Below, one piece after another: positions 1-13,700 of a stretch of DNA of 38,816 nt. A program made the translations under genes and the position numbers. The DNA lies in the NCBI GenBank assembly GCA_002118135.1, contig BDIU01000594.1, forward strand, positions 1 to 38,816, read 5' to 3'. This stretch comes from Trebouxia sp. TZW2008 (Eukaryota > Chlorophyta > Trebouxiophyceae > Trebouxiales > Trebouxiaceae). The notes beneath the pieces are model-generated. The model saw nothing but the letters and a program-made list of their open reading frames with translations. It was not told the origin of the DNA and did not search any database. How positions within the stretch are numbered: position 1 is the stretch's first letter; every line of letters begins with the position of its first letter.

Positions 1-79
1 TTGTGTGGTCTGAAGCCTTGCATGCAGCAGCAACCTGCAAGTGCTCTGTCCAGTTGGCCTTGGTTTTGTAAATACTACT

Positions 80-121
80 CCCTAAACCCTAAATAATTCT
101 AAACCCTAAACCCTACCCTAC
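80..121. repeat. Short interstitial telomere-like array (CCCTAAA type)
   Basis: Several perfect or near-perfect CCCTAAA units (TTTAGGG on the other strand) are interrupted by a short ataattct spacer and followed by two CCCTA units. TTTAGGG is the Arabidopsis-type telomere repeat found in many plants and green algae. The array is only about 40 bases long and is followed by non-telomeric sequence on both sides. It is therefore an interstitial array or a cluster of telo-box promoter elements, not a chromosome end. Confidence 0.75.
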
Positions 122-519
122 GGAGCAATCTGACTTTGATCAACACACCACTGCCAAAATTGGTTGCTAGCGCTTCCACGCTAATGCAAGCTGGGAATTC
201 ACAACATGCCATGCAACTGCACGTGCACCGCACTTCAGCAGGTCTGGAGACAAATTAACCGCGATCCGCGCGCTAAAGGCAGTTGTAGCAGCCTGTGAAT
301 GCTGTTGAGATCATGTGTGGCAGCTCTGGAACTCGACCCCCGCTCCTTGTGTCCCCAAGCGCCAAGCAGCAAGCACTGTTGCCGTGGTAATTTTACACAG
401 ACGGCTCTTCCCGCACATTTGGTGACTTCGGTGCAAAGCAAAGCCTGATCCAGCTTCACACAGGTGTGAAAAACTATCGCAATCATGAGCAGGTTCTGGC
501 TCTTTTGCGAGCGTCTTAC

Positions 520-675
520 AGCAAGCGATGTGTAGATCTGCAATTTATGCTTAACGGCAAAAGCTTCGGCTACACTGCATCGAAGTGCTTGTTGCTTGTC
601 AAGAACAGAGCTTTGTTCCTTTTTCTGAACCACAGACTCCTCTTCCAATGCATTCAGCGCCCAAAGCGCGCCTAG
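520..675 (-). CDS. Possible internal exon of an unidentified minus-strand gene
   Basis: On the minus strand a CAG acceptor is followed by 52 open codons ending at a GTAAGA donor, so the exon would be phase-neutral. The predicted peptide begins LGALWALNALEEES and reads like a charged amphipathic helix (rich in Glu, Lys, Gln, Ala, Leu). That differs from the Cys/His/Gln-rich noise of most reading frames nearby. I do not recognise the family, and neither the upstream nor the downstream exon could be identified. The gene may continue beyond position 1. This is a coding guess only. Confidence 0.22.
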
Positions 676-3600
676 CTGGCGTGCTGTGACTGCAGCATCC
701 CATCATGCACTCTAGATGGTGACACTTGGTGAGCTGATGAGCCTGAGCCAAAGCCATGACACAGGGCCTGGAGCAGTGGCAGATCAGGAGCACAAGCTTC
801 TCATAGGCATCAGGTCAGCCCAAAATATTGCCACTGCACTTTCCAAGCACGCCACGTACGCCACTTCAGCATGTTGGACATGCTTTCATCATATGAGCAT
901 GTTGACATTCAAGTCTGATCCTGCATGCTGTGTCTTTCAGGACCAGCGCCTTCCTTGCTGTTTATGGCTGCACATCAACATTCACTGTATGTCATTGTCT
1001 AACTTTCAATGCTGTTACCCCGGCACAAGCAAACAAAATCCACGCCGTGTACTTGGCTTGTTGCCAATTCCACCACTTCTGCTTCCGCTGCCACTGCAAA
1101 GCTTCATGTCCAATTTGCTTTCTGTTTGTCCCAAAGGCTCACAATTGTGGCAGCATCTGTCACTGTATGTCAAACCACACGCCATTCCCCCTGATTATGT
1201 TCAGGCATGCCGACAGCATTGCATTTAAGTTTGCATAGTACAACGCCTGCTGCCAAGCAGGCGCTGAGACAGCATAGCAGCAATCACTGGTCAGGGATTT
1301 CGTGTTACAAACCTGGCTGGGGCAAATGCAAACGCAATTGAAACTTGGGTCAAGGACATGTTTGTTTGTGTTGCTGTAGGCCACTGCCTTCACTGATGGA
1401 TTGCAGCCACACAAGGTTGTTACAGCATATCAATGCATCACAGCACAAATTCAGCTCAGTCTGTCCTCCCCAACAACTTGCAAATCTAATTGTCTCGCCC
1501 AAGATCGCCACAATTGCACATAGATCCCGCTCCGATGACAGGCTGTCACAGTTTGACACATCTGCATACATCGTGTGCTGCATCATGCATGACTGTTCTG
1601 CAGCCCATATTGATGCTCAACAATGTGCCACTGCATGCTTCAAGGACGTGGTTGCAGCTGCAGTCCTTCACCAGTACTTGTGTCAGTTTCACGCTGTGTC
1701 TTTGCTTCACAGATGGTTGCAAGGTTCACTTGACAATCAGCATGTCCAACTATAATAGCCAATGATGTGCCAATGCAATTGTTCAGCAGTTGGCTGCTGT
1801 ATATAAAGTTTGCTCAGAGCTTGAAAGCGTGATGAAATGCTGCTGTCTCAGCATCTGCTCCAGCTGCATGTTTCTATTGTGAGCCTTGGCTCCTGCAGGT
1901 TGTAGCAATACTCGGCTGTCAATGTACCTGTCAACTGCTTCAAATCAGCAAGCCACATGCAATCAAGCTGAGGATTATCCTTGGCAATCAGCCTGACACA
2001 ATGCCATGGATGCACAGCCACACAGCTTGCAAGTGAACTCAACTGGAGGGCTTGGCGCAATATCATTCTGTGCTCAGCAGTGCAGAAAATGCCATGCTGT
2101 CCACAATGACAACAGGACAGCTATATCGCATAGCACCATTGTGGCTGGCTGCAGCTTGCTTCGGCGCCTTGCAGCCATTCAGCATGCCCCTTCAGATGCT
2201 GTCAACCTTTTTCAACTTTGAAAATGTTGCAGCCATCTAGCTTTGCTTCAAGCAATGTTAGTGTACTACCTCAGCTTGAAATCAATCGATCACTGCTGCA
2301 AATGGCAATTCTTCACTGCAACATTGTATGACACACGACACTCAGCAGGAGTTCGTAAGTTGTCATGTGCAGTCGACTCTTGCAAGCAGCATATTAGCAT
2401 TCTCCAGCAGCATCTAGTAGCATAAGCTCTGTGGCCCCAAGGACACCAGCGCTGCAGCAGTGGCTAGCAGCATGGCTCTTGGCACTACATGTGCTCAGCT
2501 GCAGAGACCCAGCATGATGCAGCGTATGTAGGGGCACAGTGAAAACGCAGCCTTGTTGATTTTGAGTGACAGGCATGAGCACCGGCAGCACAGCTCAGCC
2601 TGCAATTATTGGTTTTCAGCGCGTGTGGGCTCCACAGTGCCTGCTTGTGCAACAGTTTGTGTCTAGTTGCAATGCGCGTGGCAGAACAAGCTTGGTGACA
2701 GAGATGTCATGACGACTGCCTGGCATTGCTCATCAAATTTGAGTCACAGGTGATGTACTGGCTCGTATGTTTTTCCAGCCTTGAACAGGATACTTGGGTT
2801 GCAGAAAGGTTCTCGACATGCACTGTCACAAAATGCTGTTCTGTTAATTCTGTATCTGCTGCTCTTTGACAATGTTTTGCAGCAAAGTGTGCCCCAAGAG
2901 TCAGCGCATTCAAAGTTTGTGCTTGGTTGCTTTGTGTTGATGGGCTTTCATTCTTGGTCAAAGCTGTTGGCTGCCCAGATATGAAGCAAACTGCATGTGG
3001 CATAGCGTCTCTGTTAAGCATTAGATGCTGAGCTGCCAACTCTTTGTTGGCAATCTTGTGTCATGATCAGATTGCCTGCAGACTGAATGCACAAATTCAC
3101 ATCCTGCTTTACACGCAAGGCCTCATCCGCAGCTGCAGTTTGCTGCAACGCACTCTGCTTGCAATGCAGATTGATCTCTGCTTTAGCAGTGCAAAGGTTG
3201 TGCAGCTTTGCCTTGAGATGCTTGTTTGCCAGCAAGGCATTTGGCATTGCATATTGGTCTGAGAGCATTGCCGGCGTGTGCTGCAGTGGAGAGCTGAGCT
3301 GAGCTGGCCCTCCTCACAGCTGCTGACCTTTGGCTGGATGCCTGCATCTGGATGCCTCCACATGACCACCTTGGGCTTGCACTCAGTTGAAGAGCAGTCT
3401 CAAGCTAAGTAGATGTCTGCTCCCAAATAGGGCTCCCTGCTGTCAGGAGAGTTCATGCACTTTGCATTGTTGCTTAGATCACAATAGTTGCAAGGATGTC
3501 ATACCTTTGAAGCCAGCTAGTGACTGACGTTCCTTCACCATGCACAAAATTCTGATTGAAGGGCTCACTGTCTAGGCATCATGCCGAGCATGTTCAGCAC

Positions 3601-4735
3601 ATTACATTGAGAGACCCTCTGGAAGTTTCAAATACTGTGAGTAGCTTGTAACAGGGACATGCACAATGACGCACCCTTTCAGCTTGCTGAGCTGCTGCTT
3701 TATACATTGCGCTCATGCAAAGCATTGCTGCAGTATCTTTTGCATACTAAATACACATGCGACAGCATAATCTCAGCGCTGCAGCAATGCATTGTGCCTG
3801 CTTTGGCAGAAGCAGATGCGCAGTTGAGATGATACTGTGCCCTTGCATTCCTTTCTTTGCGGACTCACTGTTTGCAGAGCTCTACTTGAACAATGCTGCA
3901 TCAAGACGTGACAGCAAGGGACATGCTACGGTCATGAGCCTTGACATCATAAGTTGCAGTCACGAAGGATGTGCTTGCAAGTGCAGCATGTATGAAGGCT
4001 GCGATTCACCATGAGCCTACAGTTGCAGCCAAAACTCATTGCTGACCAAGCAGAGGCAAATTTTGCCGTCACAGTAGCTGCAAAGCAGCCCCGCCATCTC
4101 ATCAGCATTTGTCTTGACTTTCAAGGCAACATTCAGTCAGGGAGAACTTCAAGTCAAGCGTGCAGCGTATGAGGCAGCTGATTGATCACATGATGCAGAT
4201 CTTTTTCAAAAATTTCTTGTTTGGATTGAAGTCATGCCAAAACTAACTGCAGATTGAGGTACTGGTACTGTACCACTCAAGCAGCTGCAGATGCAATTTA
4301 TGTTTGCACTGCTGTGCTACATGCACAGCATTTCCAGTTACTTGTCCTACAAGAAACACAAGCAATAGACGGTTGCTCCCTACTGCAGGCTGCAGAATGC
4401 ATTTTGTGACCTCTAAAATTGACTCAAATTGCTGTCATGTTCTTGACAAAGCATGTTGTGAATATACAGTGCTATCGCTTATCTTTGTTGCTTGTTGTCA
4501 GGTAGACATCTTGGTCAGTGCATCATGGCTGTTGTAAGATTCCAAATCATCAAGCGATTACTTTAGCTGCGCTGCTAGCTTTGGCTAGTTGACTCAGCTG
4601 AGCACTGCCTTTTTGCACAACAGCTGGCGTTTTGACGTGACACTGCTACAGCTGACTGTTCTTGTGAAGCTGTACGAGCAGAAGTACAGCACGACAGACA
4701 CGTCATGTATGCTTTTACAATAAACCAAACCGCAT
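676..4735. other. 4-kb stretch without a supported gene
   Basis: The reading frames here are short or, where longer (716-1228 and 1345-1755 on plus, 2707-3039 on minus), have Cys/His/Gln/Ser-rich compositions typical of translated TGCA-rich non-coding DNA. None carries a recognisable motif or a convincing splice chain. Part of it next to 4735 is likely the 3' UTR of GAA1, with a TGTAA on the minus strand at 4715-4719. The remainder could be intron of a minus-strand gene running off the left edge, or plain intergenic DNA. Confidence 0.5.
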
Positions 4736-7487
4736 TCAGCTTGAAGTCAGAACAGCTAGACAGCAAGGCAAAAGAGTCATCAAAAGTGCATCTAGTAAAT
4801 ACGTCCTATGCGATGATGTCATGCTAAACGCAGATCTGGAAGCTGATGGTCCTGTTTGTATGGAGCCTTTGATCATGTCTGCAGAAGCATGTCCAGAGAT
4901 GCAAGCCAAAGCAAGGCAGAACACTAAGCTTAGGCTCATGCTCCAGTGAACAGTTTTTTTGAAGCTATACGATTTGTGTTGGACTGTCGGCCAGCAGCTC
5001 AACAGAGGTACTAGGGGCAGCAGTGTGACAAAAGCTGCAGCCCAATCAACACACATCAGGGCTGCAGACTGAGCGGCAGCAATGCTGAGAGCCATTTTCT
5101 GCATATGCTGCATGTGGAAGAGCTTCCTGTCTTGCTTCATTGATTGAAAAGCATGGCCAAGTTTCTGAGCTAGGAAGCAAACAATCATTGTTGCAAATAG
5201 GGACAGTACAGCTAGAACTGACATTGCACTGAAGTGAGGCGCAGAGCTTTCTGTAAATTTAGCAATGTGACTGCTGCATGCCAGCAAACCGCCTTGGCAG
5301 ATGCTACACAATAAGTGTATGCTCAGCAAATGCTTGATTGCGTGAGTCCAAGGACCACATGCGCCAGCAACAGCGAGATGTGGAGCCGTTGTTTTGCCTT
5401 TGCGATTGGAAGGCTCAGCATCAGCCGCCTGTTGACAGCAAATGAGTCAGCACCAAAATCAAATGCACTGGGCAATAGTGTGCAAAAGATAACTCACAAA
5501 ACGAGGACGGTGCAAGCAAGGTGTTGCAAGAGCACAGCTTACCTGTAAAACCAAGATCAGAGTCAGCAGTAGAGGCGGCAAAATGTGTATCTGAAAGGGG
5601 ACATGCCATTCTGATGACAACAAGATATAGAAGGTGGTAGAGTGATGAAACCTCTCCAACAAGTTGTTAAGACTACGGAATGTCAGCTCCAGCAGCGTTG
5701 CTAGCTTTGTGTTTCCTTCCTCAGTGCTATACGACCAGGCTGCCTGGTCAAAGACACAGCAAACCCTGAGCACAGGTCATGAAGTCTCCCTACAGGATGT
5801 TCCTTCTTCATTCTGACTGAACTTCTGAGCTGGTGGCATGGCAGTGATGCAGCATTGCATGCTGTTAACATTGACTGATTGTAGTTGATCGAACGTCTGT
5901 GATGCCTGATGCCCAAGTCAAGACCAAAAGCTAGCAAACACAGAGCATAATGTCACCTGTGATGGCTCTAAGCTGGCTTGAATGGTGACTGCATCAATGC
6001 CATATTGAGCAAACTCTGCATGTAAGCCTGTGGGTGTGCCAACAGCTTGTTGCCAGCTGAAACGCAGCGTTCTCCACAGATCAAGCCAATATGCATGAAA
6101 TTGGTGCGGAATGTGCTGAGTGAGCGGCGCTGCTTCTACCTGCATGCAACAGAACCAAGGCTGAGCACCACAGAAACTCGCAGATTGGTCCCTGTGGCTT
6201 CTTGTCTGAGACTGCAAGCATGAATGGGCCAGGAGCAACTTCGTTTGTCGCAGGTATGACAAAAAACTGTTGCAGGGACGCAGTACTGTGCAAAACTCAT
6301 GTGGTCAATAGCTGGCATTGTGTGTCTGATCATGCACCTTGTAGAAACATTCTCGTCGCCTCAATCAGCGCAACTAGTGTGGTACAGCTGGTCTGATGAG
6401 GCTGTGTGTCTGCTTGGACAAGCAAAGAATCAGCATCACAATTATGCATCAGCATCTTGGTATGCACCATTTGAAGCTTACGTTTGTCAGATCCAGCCCT
6501 GGTCCAATTTCTGCAAGCCGCCTGACCAGGTAGAACAGGTCTAACATGGGCATGCGGCCATTCCAGCCTACTGTTTCAACTTTCAGTGTGTTGAATCTAT
6601 CAGCATCCATTTGAAGCACCAGTGCTTGCTGAATCAACCCTGTCTGGCCAAACTCCTTGGATCCCCTGTTGCTCCCATGATACATGTCCAACCAGTTCTG
6701 CAATACATAGCTCCGAGTCAGCGTTAGATTGGCATTGCATATGTGGCGTGGTAAAACATTGTCTTAGATAGCCTTGCTTGCCTGCATTGTGGCTGAAGTG
6801 CCACAAGAAACATCAGGAATGACCCAAATGACATCTTTGGCCAACCAGGGCGCGTGCTGCAAGTATCGCAAGACTGCAGTGCCAACATGCACTCCTGCTT
6901 TGGCTGCTGACAAGTCAGGGCTAGATCCTGCAGATGACAGGTTTGATACTGCGTGTGTTTTGTACAGCGCATGGCATTGCAAGGCCGTCTTGAGGCTGCT
7001 CACCATTCACAGGGGTTACAAGAACAAGCGCTTCTTTGCCATCACCACGGGGAGCATGCAGAATGCTGTGAAGTGTTGAAGCATTGCAAGCTGTGAAATG
7101 CGCTGGAATCTCCCAGCATTTCACTTGCATGGAAGTCAGCAACTTCCTGGCAAGCACTTGTGCATCTTGCTCAAGCTCACTGACTGATCTAAAAGCATCT
7201 GTGACGCCTGGAAGCATGGATGAATACCTGCAGAGCAGCATGATGGGAGGTTGTTGCTTTGTTGAGTTATCCTTTTTGTACAGGCAGTTCAAGTTGTTGA
7301 CAAACCTGATCTTAGAGTGCGCAAATCCCGCCAGCAGAGCATTTTCGTCCAAATAGTTTCTTTTCACAAACACCGGTAGGACCAAATAGCTCACGATTGC
7401 TGCCAAGTACAGCAAAAAGCTGAGGATGCGCGCATGCTGGACGCAAGCACCCAGAATGCGGTGCGCAAGCTTCTTGCGAGAGGCCAT
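4736..7487 (-). CDS. GPAA1: GPI transamidase subunit GAA1/GPAA1
   Basis: Subunit of the ER-membrane GPI transamidase, which replaces the C-terminal signal of proteins with a GPI anchor. Exons (high to low): 7487-7004, 6927-6782, 6697-6482, 6139-5957, 5743-5543, 5428-4736. All phases agree, giving 640 aa (human GPAA1 is about 621). Family landmarks: an N-terminal membrane segment at about residues 20-40 followed by NYLDENALL; ILHAPRGDGKEALVL; WLAKDVIWVIPD near 189-200; NWLDMYH at 211; WNGRMPMLDL near 257; a GTPTGLH block in exon 4; LNNLLERFH near 370; then a hydrophobic, multi-pass C-terminal third. Intron 2 starts with GC (CAG/GCAAGC). Exon 1 holds a 78-base in-frame stretch with splice-like ends (GATCAG/gtttgt to ctgcag), possibly a short retained intron. 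The gene is divergent from the MurE-like gene. The family call is firm; the extreme C-terminus is less certain. Confidence 0.9.
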
Positions 7488-7768
7488 AGCGAGAGTAGAG
7501 CCAAACAGTCCGATACTGCACGATCACTTGCAGTCACGAGGCAATCATCAGAAACATTGTCTCGAGTCGCTTCAGAGCAAATGGAACCATTTGTTCCCAG
7601 CGCAGCACTAGCCAGCATTGCCAATGCAGAGCATTGCCCGAGCATGGCCGATTCGAGTTTTACGGAGTCATGCAGTTGTCACGCCGCGCGTAGTTGAGCG
7701 CGCTTGCGGTGCGAACTTTGACTGCGAGGCTGGAGTGTTGCTCGCAGCGCCACAACGCTGCAGCATCG
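7488..7768. promoter_or_regulatory. Divergent promoter shared by GPAA1 and the MurE-like gene
   Basis: Only 281 bases separate the GAA1 start codon (minus strand) from the proposed MurE-like start codon (plus strand), so this interval must hold both 5' UTRs and both core promoters. It is visibly richer in CG dinucleotides (cgcgcg, ttgcgg, gcgaac) than the surrounding introns, as expected of a promoter in such genomes. I see no clear TATA box. If the true MurE start lies elsewhere, the promoter limits shift accordingly. Confidence 0.5.
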
Positions 7769-10700
7769 ATGCACCCCGCAGGGTGCCTGCTAGACGGTAG
7801 CTTGCCAGCGACGCGGCCCTGTCACGAGAGACTCGGGACCCCATTTGCTGTGCCCCGTTCACATCTGCTGAGACATCGTCTCAAGACTTGTCACACAGCG
7901 CAGCGACGTAGTCGCCGACATCAACGTCTCAATGCACGCTGCCAAATCACATGGCACGAACCCCAAAGCAAACAAGAAAGATCACATCGCAGACCGTGGC
8001 GCACGCTGGCAGGCTCTGTGAACTCTGTGCTCGACTCTTTACAAACAGCAGACAGCGAACTCGATGTGAGCGAGTGCATTCACCAGCAAACAACCAGCGT
8101 TAATGGGAGTTGCGCACAAGAGCACAGATTGCACTTAGTCGTATTCGGGATGCGCAGGCCTTCATAGATAGTGAACTGGACGCCATAGCCGAAGCGGGAG
8201 GGCTAAACAAGAATGTGTACTCAGACAGTCGCGCAGGTCAGCAATTATGAACGCTTTTATTGCACAGTAGCTGTGCCTGAACTCGAGTCCGGTCTGTAGA
8301 TATGCACAAGCAGCTAGACCCAGAAGTGGAGAAGCTGTACAATTGGCAACCATCGGTAAGCAATTGCGTGCCACTTGTGCTGCATTCCAGTCGACTTTAC
8401 GCCAGAAGCAATCATGCATGCAAACATGACCTTGCTTGCGGACCACGTTGCACGGAGATTAGGATCAGCTTGCATAACCACAAAGTGTCTTTGAACAGAA
8501 TGTGAGGAGGCTGTTGCCTGCTGCTGTGTGTTTTGTGTGATTAACGATGACATACATTAGCGAGCATGCAACAATAATGACAGTCTCGACAAGGATGGTT
8601 GCAAAGTAAGGAGAGCACATGCAGGAACATGCGGAAGAAGAGGACCCCAACATTCACTACCCAGAAAGGCCCGAGCGATGGTGCGCTGACTCTATTATGT
8701 ATCCTGCTGCTGCACAGATGCGCGTACTGTGCTTGTTTGGTTCTTGCAAAAAATATGCATGCACTTCTGACTGTCATGGAGCTGCTGCTTACAGCTACAC
8801 CCTGGAGTCACTCTTCACCAAGGCAGACATTGAGCTGCCAGACGACTTTGATGAAGAGCAGAGGCAGGTGCTCATCACAGGCCTGCAGAACAACTACGCA
8901 AAGGTAACGCAGCTCAGCACCTGCACTGCAACACATGGCAGCTGATGTCGGCATGATTGACTTATTGTTTGACAAGATCAGAGAGCAACAGTCTTGAAAC
9001 TGTGTATCATGCAGAACTTAGGCAAAATTTTCAGTGTCTACAGACCGCCGTTTCACATGACCACCTAAAGTTTTGGAAGGACTGTTGCTGAATGAGCTCA
9101 GACTGACAGCAAGACTGTGTTGCATATCAGTCAATTTGTCTGACGCTACCTTGGGGCGTTGCTGCATGCCAGTCTTGCTGTAGTGTACCATTGACTGAAT
9201 GCAATTTGATGCCTTTCAGGGTGTCACAATGATGAAATGCAGTTGCCTTGACTGACACAGCTCTTAGACACATCAGCAGCACATTTTGACTTTGCAGGTG
9301 AAGCCAGGAGACCTATACATCAATGTGCCTTGCACTGATCCAGGATATCTTGATGTGGTTGATCCAGAAAGAAGAGATCCAGATACTGAGGGCTATATGC
9401 CTGAATACATGGATGCCACTGGAGACCTGGTCAATTTTGCTGTTGAGGAAGGCGCTGCTGCAGTCATGGCTGGCACCATGTTTGAAACAGATGAAGACAT
9501 AGAGGTGCCCATTGTGGTGGTGCCAGACTGTGAAGATGCCCAGCAGCGATTAGCAGTTGCCTTTTATGACAACCCCTCAGCCCAAATGAAGATGGTTGGC
9601 ATCACAGGTAATGCACTTCATTCGTGGCCCCTGCAACGTGCTTGTTTGAATGGGAACCTGTCTAAAGGCAGCCATATATTGCCTGGAACTTTCCTTTATA
9701 TTTTTAGCAGAATCTGCTCATGTCTACTGCTCGTTACCTGAGTATACTGTTATTGCACCTAAGCTGTCTGTTCTGGTCCTTGTCGCTGCAGCCTTGTTAT
9801 GCTGCTACAGCCATCACATTCCCTGCAGCCAACACTGTGCATATCTTGCTTTGAGCCTGATCTTCAGCCGTTGCCTTTGATTCTCCATCTGCCAATCAGC
9901 TTTTGCAAAAGGCTTGAACACTTGCATTTTGAACTCCCCGTGCATTCAAGATCATGCAAAGCTGGACCCATTTGCACTTGCAGGGTGTGTGGGCAAGACG
10001 TGTGTGTCGTGGCTGATACGCGGCATGTTTGATGAGTTGGAGAACAGTCCTGGGCTGATCAGCACAGTGGAGTTGGCCATGGACCTGCACCTGCTGGATG
10101 AGGAGGGGGACCTCTGGAGACGCTCTGAGCCTGACTGGACCAGCAACCGGTTAGCTACTTGAAACAACCCCTGCCAGCTAAAGCTTGTTGCTCATCAGAA
10201 TGTACCTTGCTTGTTGGAAGAGAATCAAAGTGATGACATATCATGCTTCTGTCAACCTTGTCGTATTGTTCATCTTCTTTCTTGAAGTGCTCCTGATTGT
10301 CATTTTGTGTTGTGTCAATGCTCACAGTGCTGTGTCACAGTGCTGGTTGAATCTCATTGTTGCCCGTCCGTCTTAACAGCACTGACTAGTCTCACAGGGC
10401 AGCACAGAACAGTGTGCAATGGCACATGGCATTTTACCAGTCAATGTGTTGAAAGCAACAATCGCTGTTGCTATCTTTGACAAACACATTATGTCATTGC
10501 AGAAATTGCAGCGCGCCGTACTGCTTGGCACCATACAGAGGCAAGTATCCTTTCCCTGAGGAGCTGCCAGATGGGCTGCATGTGCAGAAGGTGCTGGCTG
10601 GGCAGGCAGAGCGCGGCGCCCAGGCCTGCATCCTGGAAGCCTCCCCCGAGGACATCCGAGCTGGCAGGTTGGCTTTTGACTCATTTCTATAGTCGGCGTA

Positions 10701-13700
10701 GTATGTCTCAATGCAATGCTGGATTATGATGCTTGTGCTGAAGCGTGCCCCTGCTTCTGTTGCAACAAGTCCATCCAGGTTTTCCAGTGCAAAACTTGCA
10801 TGCAGTGCAAAGTTTCATGAAGTGCAAAATCTGCATGCAGTGCAGCATTGCATGCAGTGCAAAAATTTTATGCGATGCAGCACAATGTCAGTCGGATTGT
10901 CGTGCTTTTGTGCTCTGGTGTACTGCAGGTCACACTTGGCAGTCACTTCAGCAGTAGCTGGCTGAAGTCATTTGCAGTGACGCTCTTGCTCACGACTCCA
11001 AGCATATGTACTATGCAGGCAGTCTAGCATTTCGCTGTGATTTACCCTGGGCACTTAACCTAGCTGTTGACATTCATGTCAAGTCAAACATTTTGTAGCT
11101 TCACATTGGACGTCGCACCATCACATTGGATCGTTTTGCTGCCATGCATCAAAATGCCTGGTGCATGCCATTGAGGGAAGGCCTCTGTTATCACTCTATG
11201 TGTCATCTGACCTGCGCTGCCACGCTTGACAAGACTACTGCAGTGATGAGCAACATCGACAAGATAGCTGCACCCCAGCGTTGGACAGACATGTACAAGC
11301 AGGCAAGGTCAACGTCTGCAGCTCTGCGTTGCTGATCAAGAATCCTGGGCATTTGCCAAGAACTGGGTCATGCTTGTTGCAGTGTCAGCAAGGTGGACTT
11401 CGATGTCGTGGTCTTCACCAACACGCAACCTGACGCTATCGCTGTGGAAGATAAAAAAGCTGTGAGCGAGTTTTGGGAGTTTGAAGATGAGGCTGACATG
11501 GTAGAGGCACATGCACCTATATTTGAGATGCTGACAGAACCTCAAAGGCAACGAGCTGTTGTCAATCTTGATGGTGCGTTGCTGCGCACAACATGCCTCA
11601 AGTCTTGCCCGATGTGCAACTCACAAAATATGTAACCTACGCCTTTGTGCTTCATCCCAAGACATACACATTTGCTGAAACATTGCGCCCAAAGATGCAC
11701 ACGCATGTCTCTGCTTCATCTTGCTTCCAAGCATCTTTAGCCAGCCATGAAAAGGCTTGTGACAGCTTTGCGCCCTGCCTATTTGGCAAGTCTGCAGCTA
11801 AAAGTGCTTAGTTGCTGATGCACCTCACAAACACTAGCAACTGATCACACAGCATTGCTTGCTGAGTAATTTTATCATTTGCTGCTCAAACATATCACTG
11901 TTGTTGCAGCAGCTGAGTGAAGAAGCAAGTCCTTTTGCACAACTTCATCTTTGATCTGATGCTACTGCAAGCTGTGAACCATTGCGTGCTGTACACCTGC
12001 AACAGAGTCAGCCAGCTGCATGACCCCTACACATTCACACCTGCCTTTGCATTGCAGATCCTGCAGCAGAAACCATAATGGAGTATGCCTCAGCAGTGCC
12101 AGCAGTCACCTACGCCATGAACAATGCAGCAGCTGACGTATTTTGCCAGAAAGCCACCATGACCATCTGGCAAAGTGATATCATCGTCAGAACGCCTTTG
12201 GGACTGATGGAGATTGAGACCACGCTGATTGGGCGCAACAATGTGTACAATGTGCTGGCAGCTGTGGCTGCAGGGCTGGCTCTCAATATACCTTTACAGG
12301 CAGGCCCTTACTTGCTGTCTTTCGAGAACAGTGTGCTACTTTGTATGTGATACCTTTGAGCAGCTGTGACTGCCTGCATTGTTTGCTAGGTGCTAGGTTG
12401 AGCTGAGACTTTGATGCTGCTCAGATACACTGTACATCTACCTATGGTCTGATTGTTTGTTGGGAGTTGATCACATTGCAAAGTGACTTTGGTTGTGCCT
12501 GTCAGGATGACATCTGAGATTCGACCTATGTCTCAGCATATCTGATGCAGTATGTTATAATGCGTAGCAGCACAATAGTGCGTAGCAGCACATGCGTAGC
12601 AGCACATGCAATTAGCAGACTCCATGTCAATGCAGGATTCCATCTTGGCTGCGCAGACACAGATGTGATCATTTTGGAGCAAGGCTGGGTTTTGCGCTGT
12701 TTCATGTGCGGCTTGAGATGAGCTTTTTGATCGGTCCTGCTGCTGCAAGACCTTCTTGCATGCCTGCAGGCAATCAAGGCAGGCATAGAAGCTGCTGAGA
12801 AGGCGCCGGTGCCAGGCGTCACTGAGTTCATTGACGTGAAACAGAATTTCCAAGTCATTGTAGATTCAGCCAACAGTCCAGAGCGCCTGATACGGCTGCT
12901 GGATGATGTCAGAGAGTGCGAGCCCAAGAAGATTTTGCTGGTTGTTGGCTGTGAGGGCGAGCTGACTGACAAGGACTACAGACGAGAAATGGGCAAAGTT
13001 GCCCACTGGAAGGTGAACAAGCCTCATACTGTTCTGTGGCTGCTGGCTTGCAACTGGTGTTCATGCTTTACCCTGCTGCTGTTGCACATTTTGTGCATCT
13101 CACTATAGCAGGAATTTGCACATGCCTTGGAGCAGCTTGCAGAGCAAAGGCTTTTGGACTGAACATGCTTTGTGCCATCTGCTTTGAACAGGGCATTTGA
13201 TCAGGATGTCGTGATCACTGTAGTTCGTTCATGGTCGGATATGCTTTTGTACTATGTTGATTGTTGTGCTACAGCTGCTGCTGTACTAGCTGTCATATCT
13301 CAGCAGCAGTCCTGTCAGCTCTGTCACCAGCATTTCAAAGTCGAGTCCGGCAGTTGTTTAGCCTGCTGAGATCATTCTTCGACAGCTCAAGATGCAATGA
13401 TAGGCTGGGCAATCACACAGCTTGAGATTTTCTCTCAAGTCATGCTGGCATGTCTGTTTGCAGGCAGAAGTAGTGTTCTTCACCAACCAGAACCAGCGAA
13501 GAGAAAGTCCTGCTGGTATCATCAAAGACATGCTCCAGGGTCTGCCTGATGAGATTTTGGAGTGGAACAATGACATGATAAACACGGGCTGGAAAGGCGG
13601 TTTTCTGCAAGATCCCATTCGCGTCGAGGAGCAATGCTTGATGCCAGACTATTGGGAACAGTCAAATTGGTAAGTCAAAATTCTCAAACATACCTGTTGT

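Noticed and set aside
80..121. Chromosome end (true telomere)
   Set aside because: Only about five repeat units, interrupted, with ordinary sequence on both sides.
716..1755. Two long plus-strand open frames of 170 and 136 codons
   Set aside because: They lack motifs, have Cys/His/Leu-rich composition like the other translated non-coding frames here, overlap each other's shadows and show no splice continuation.
11244..11307. Possible extra 64-base exon in the MurE-like gene (phase-compatible, stop-free)
   Set aside because: Including it adds 18 residues between the EASPED and FDVVVFTN blocks. Splicing directly to 11383 gives exactly the spacing seen in canonical MurE.
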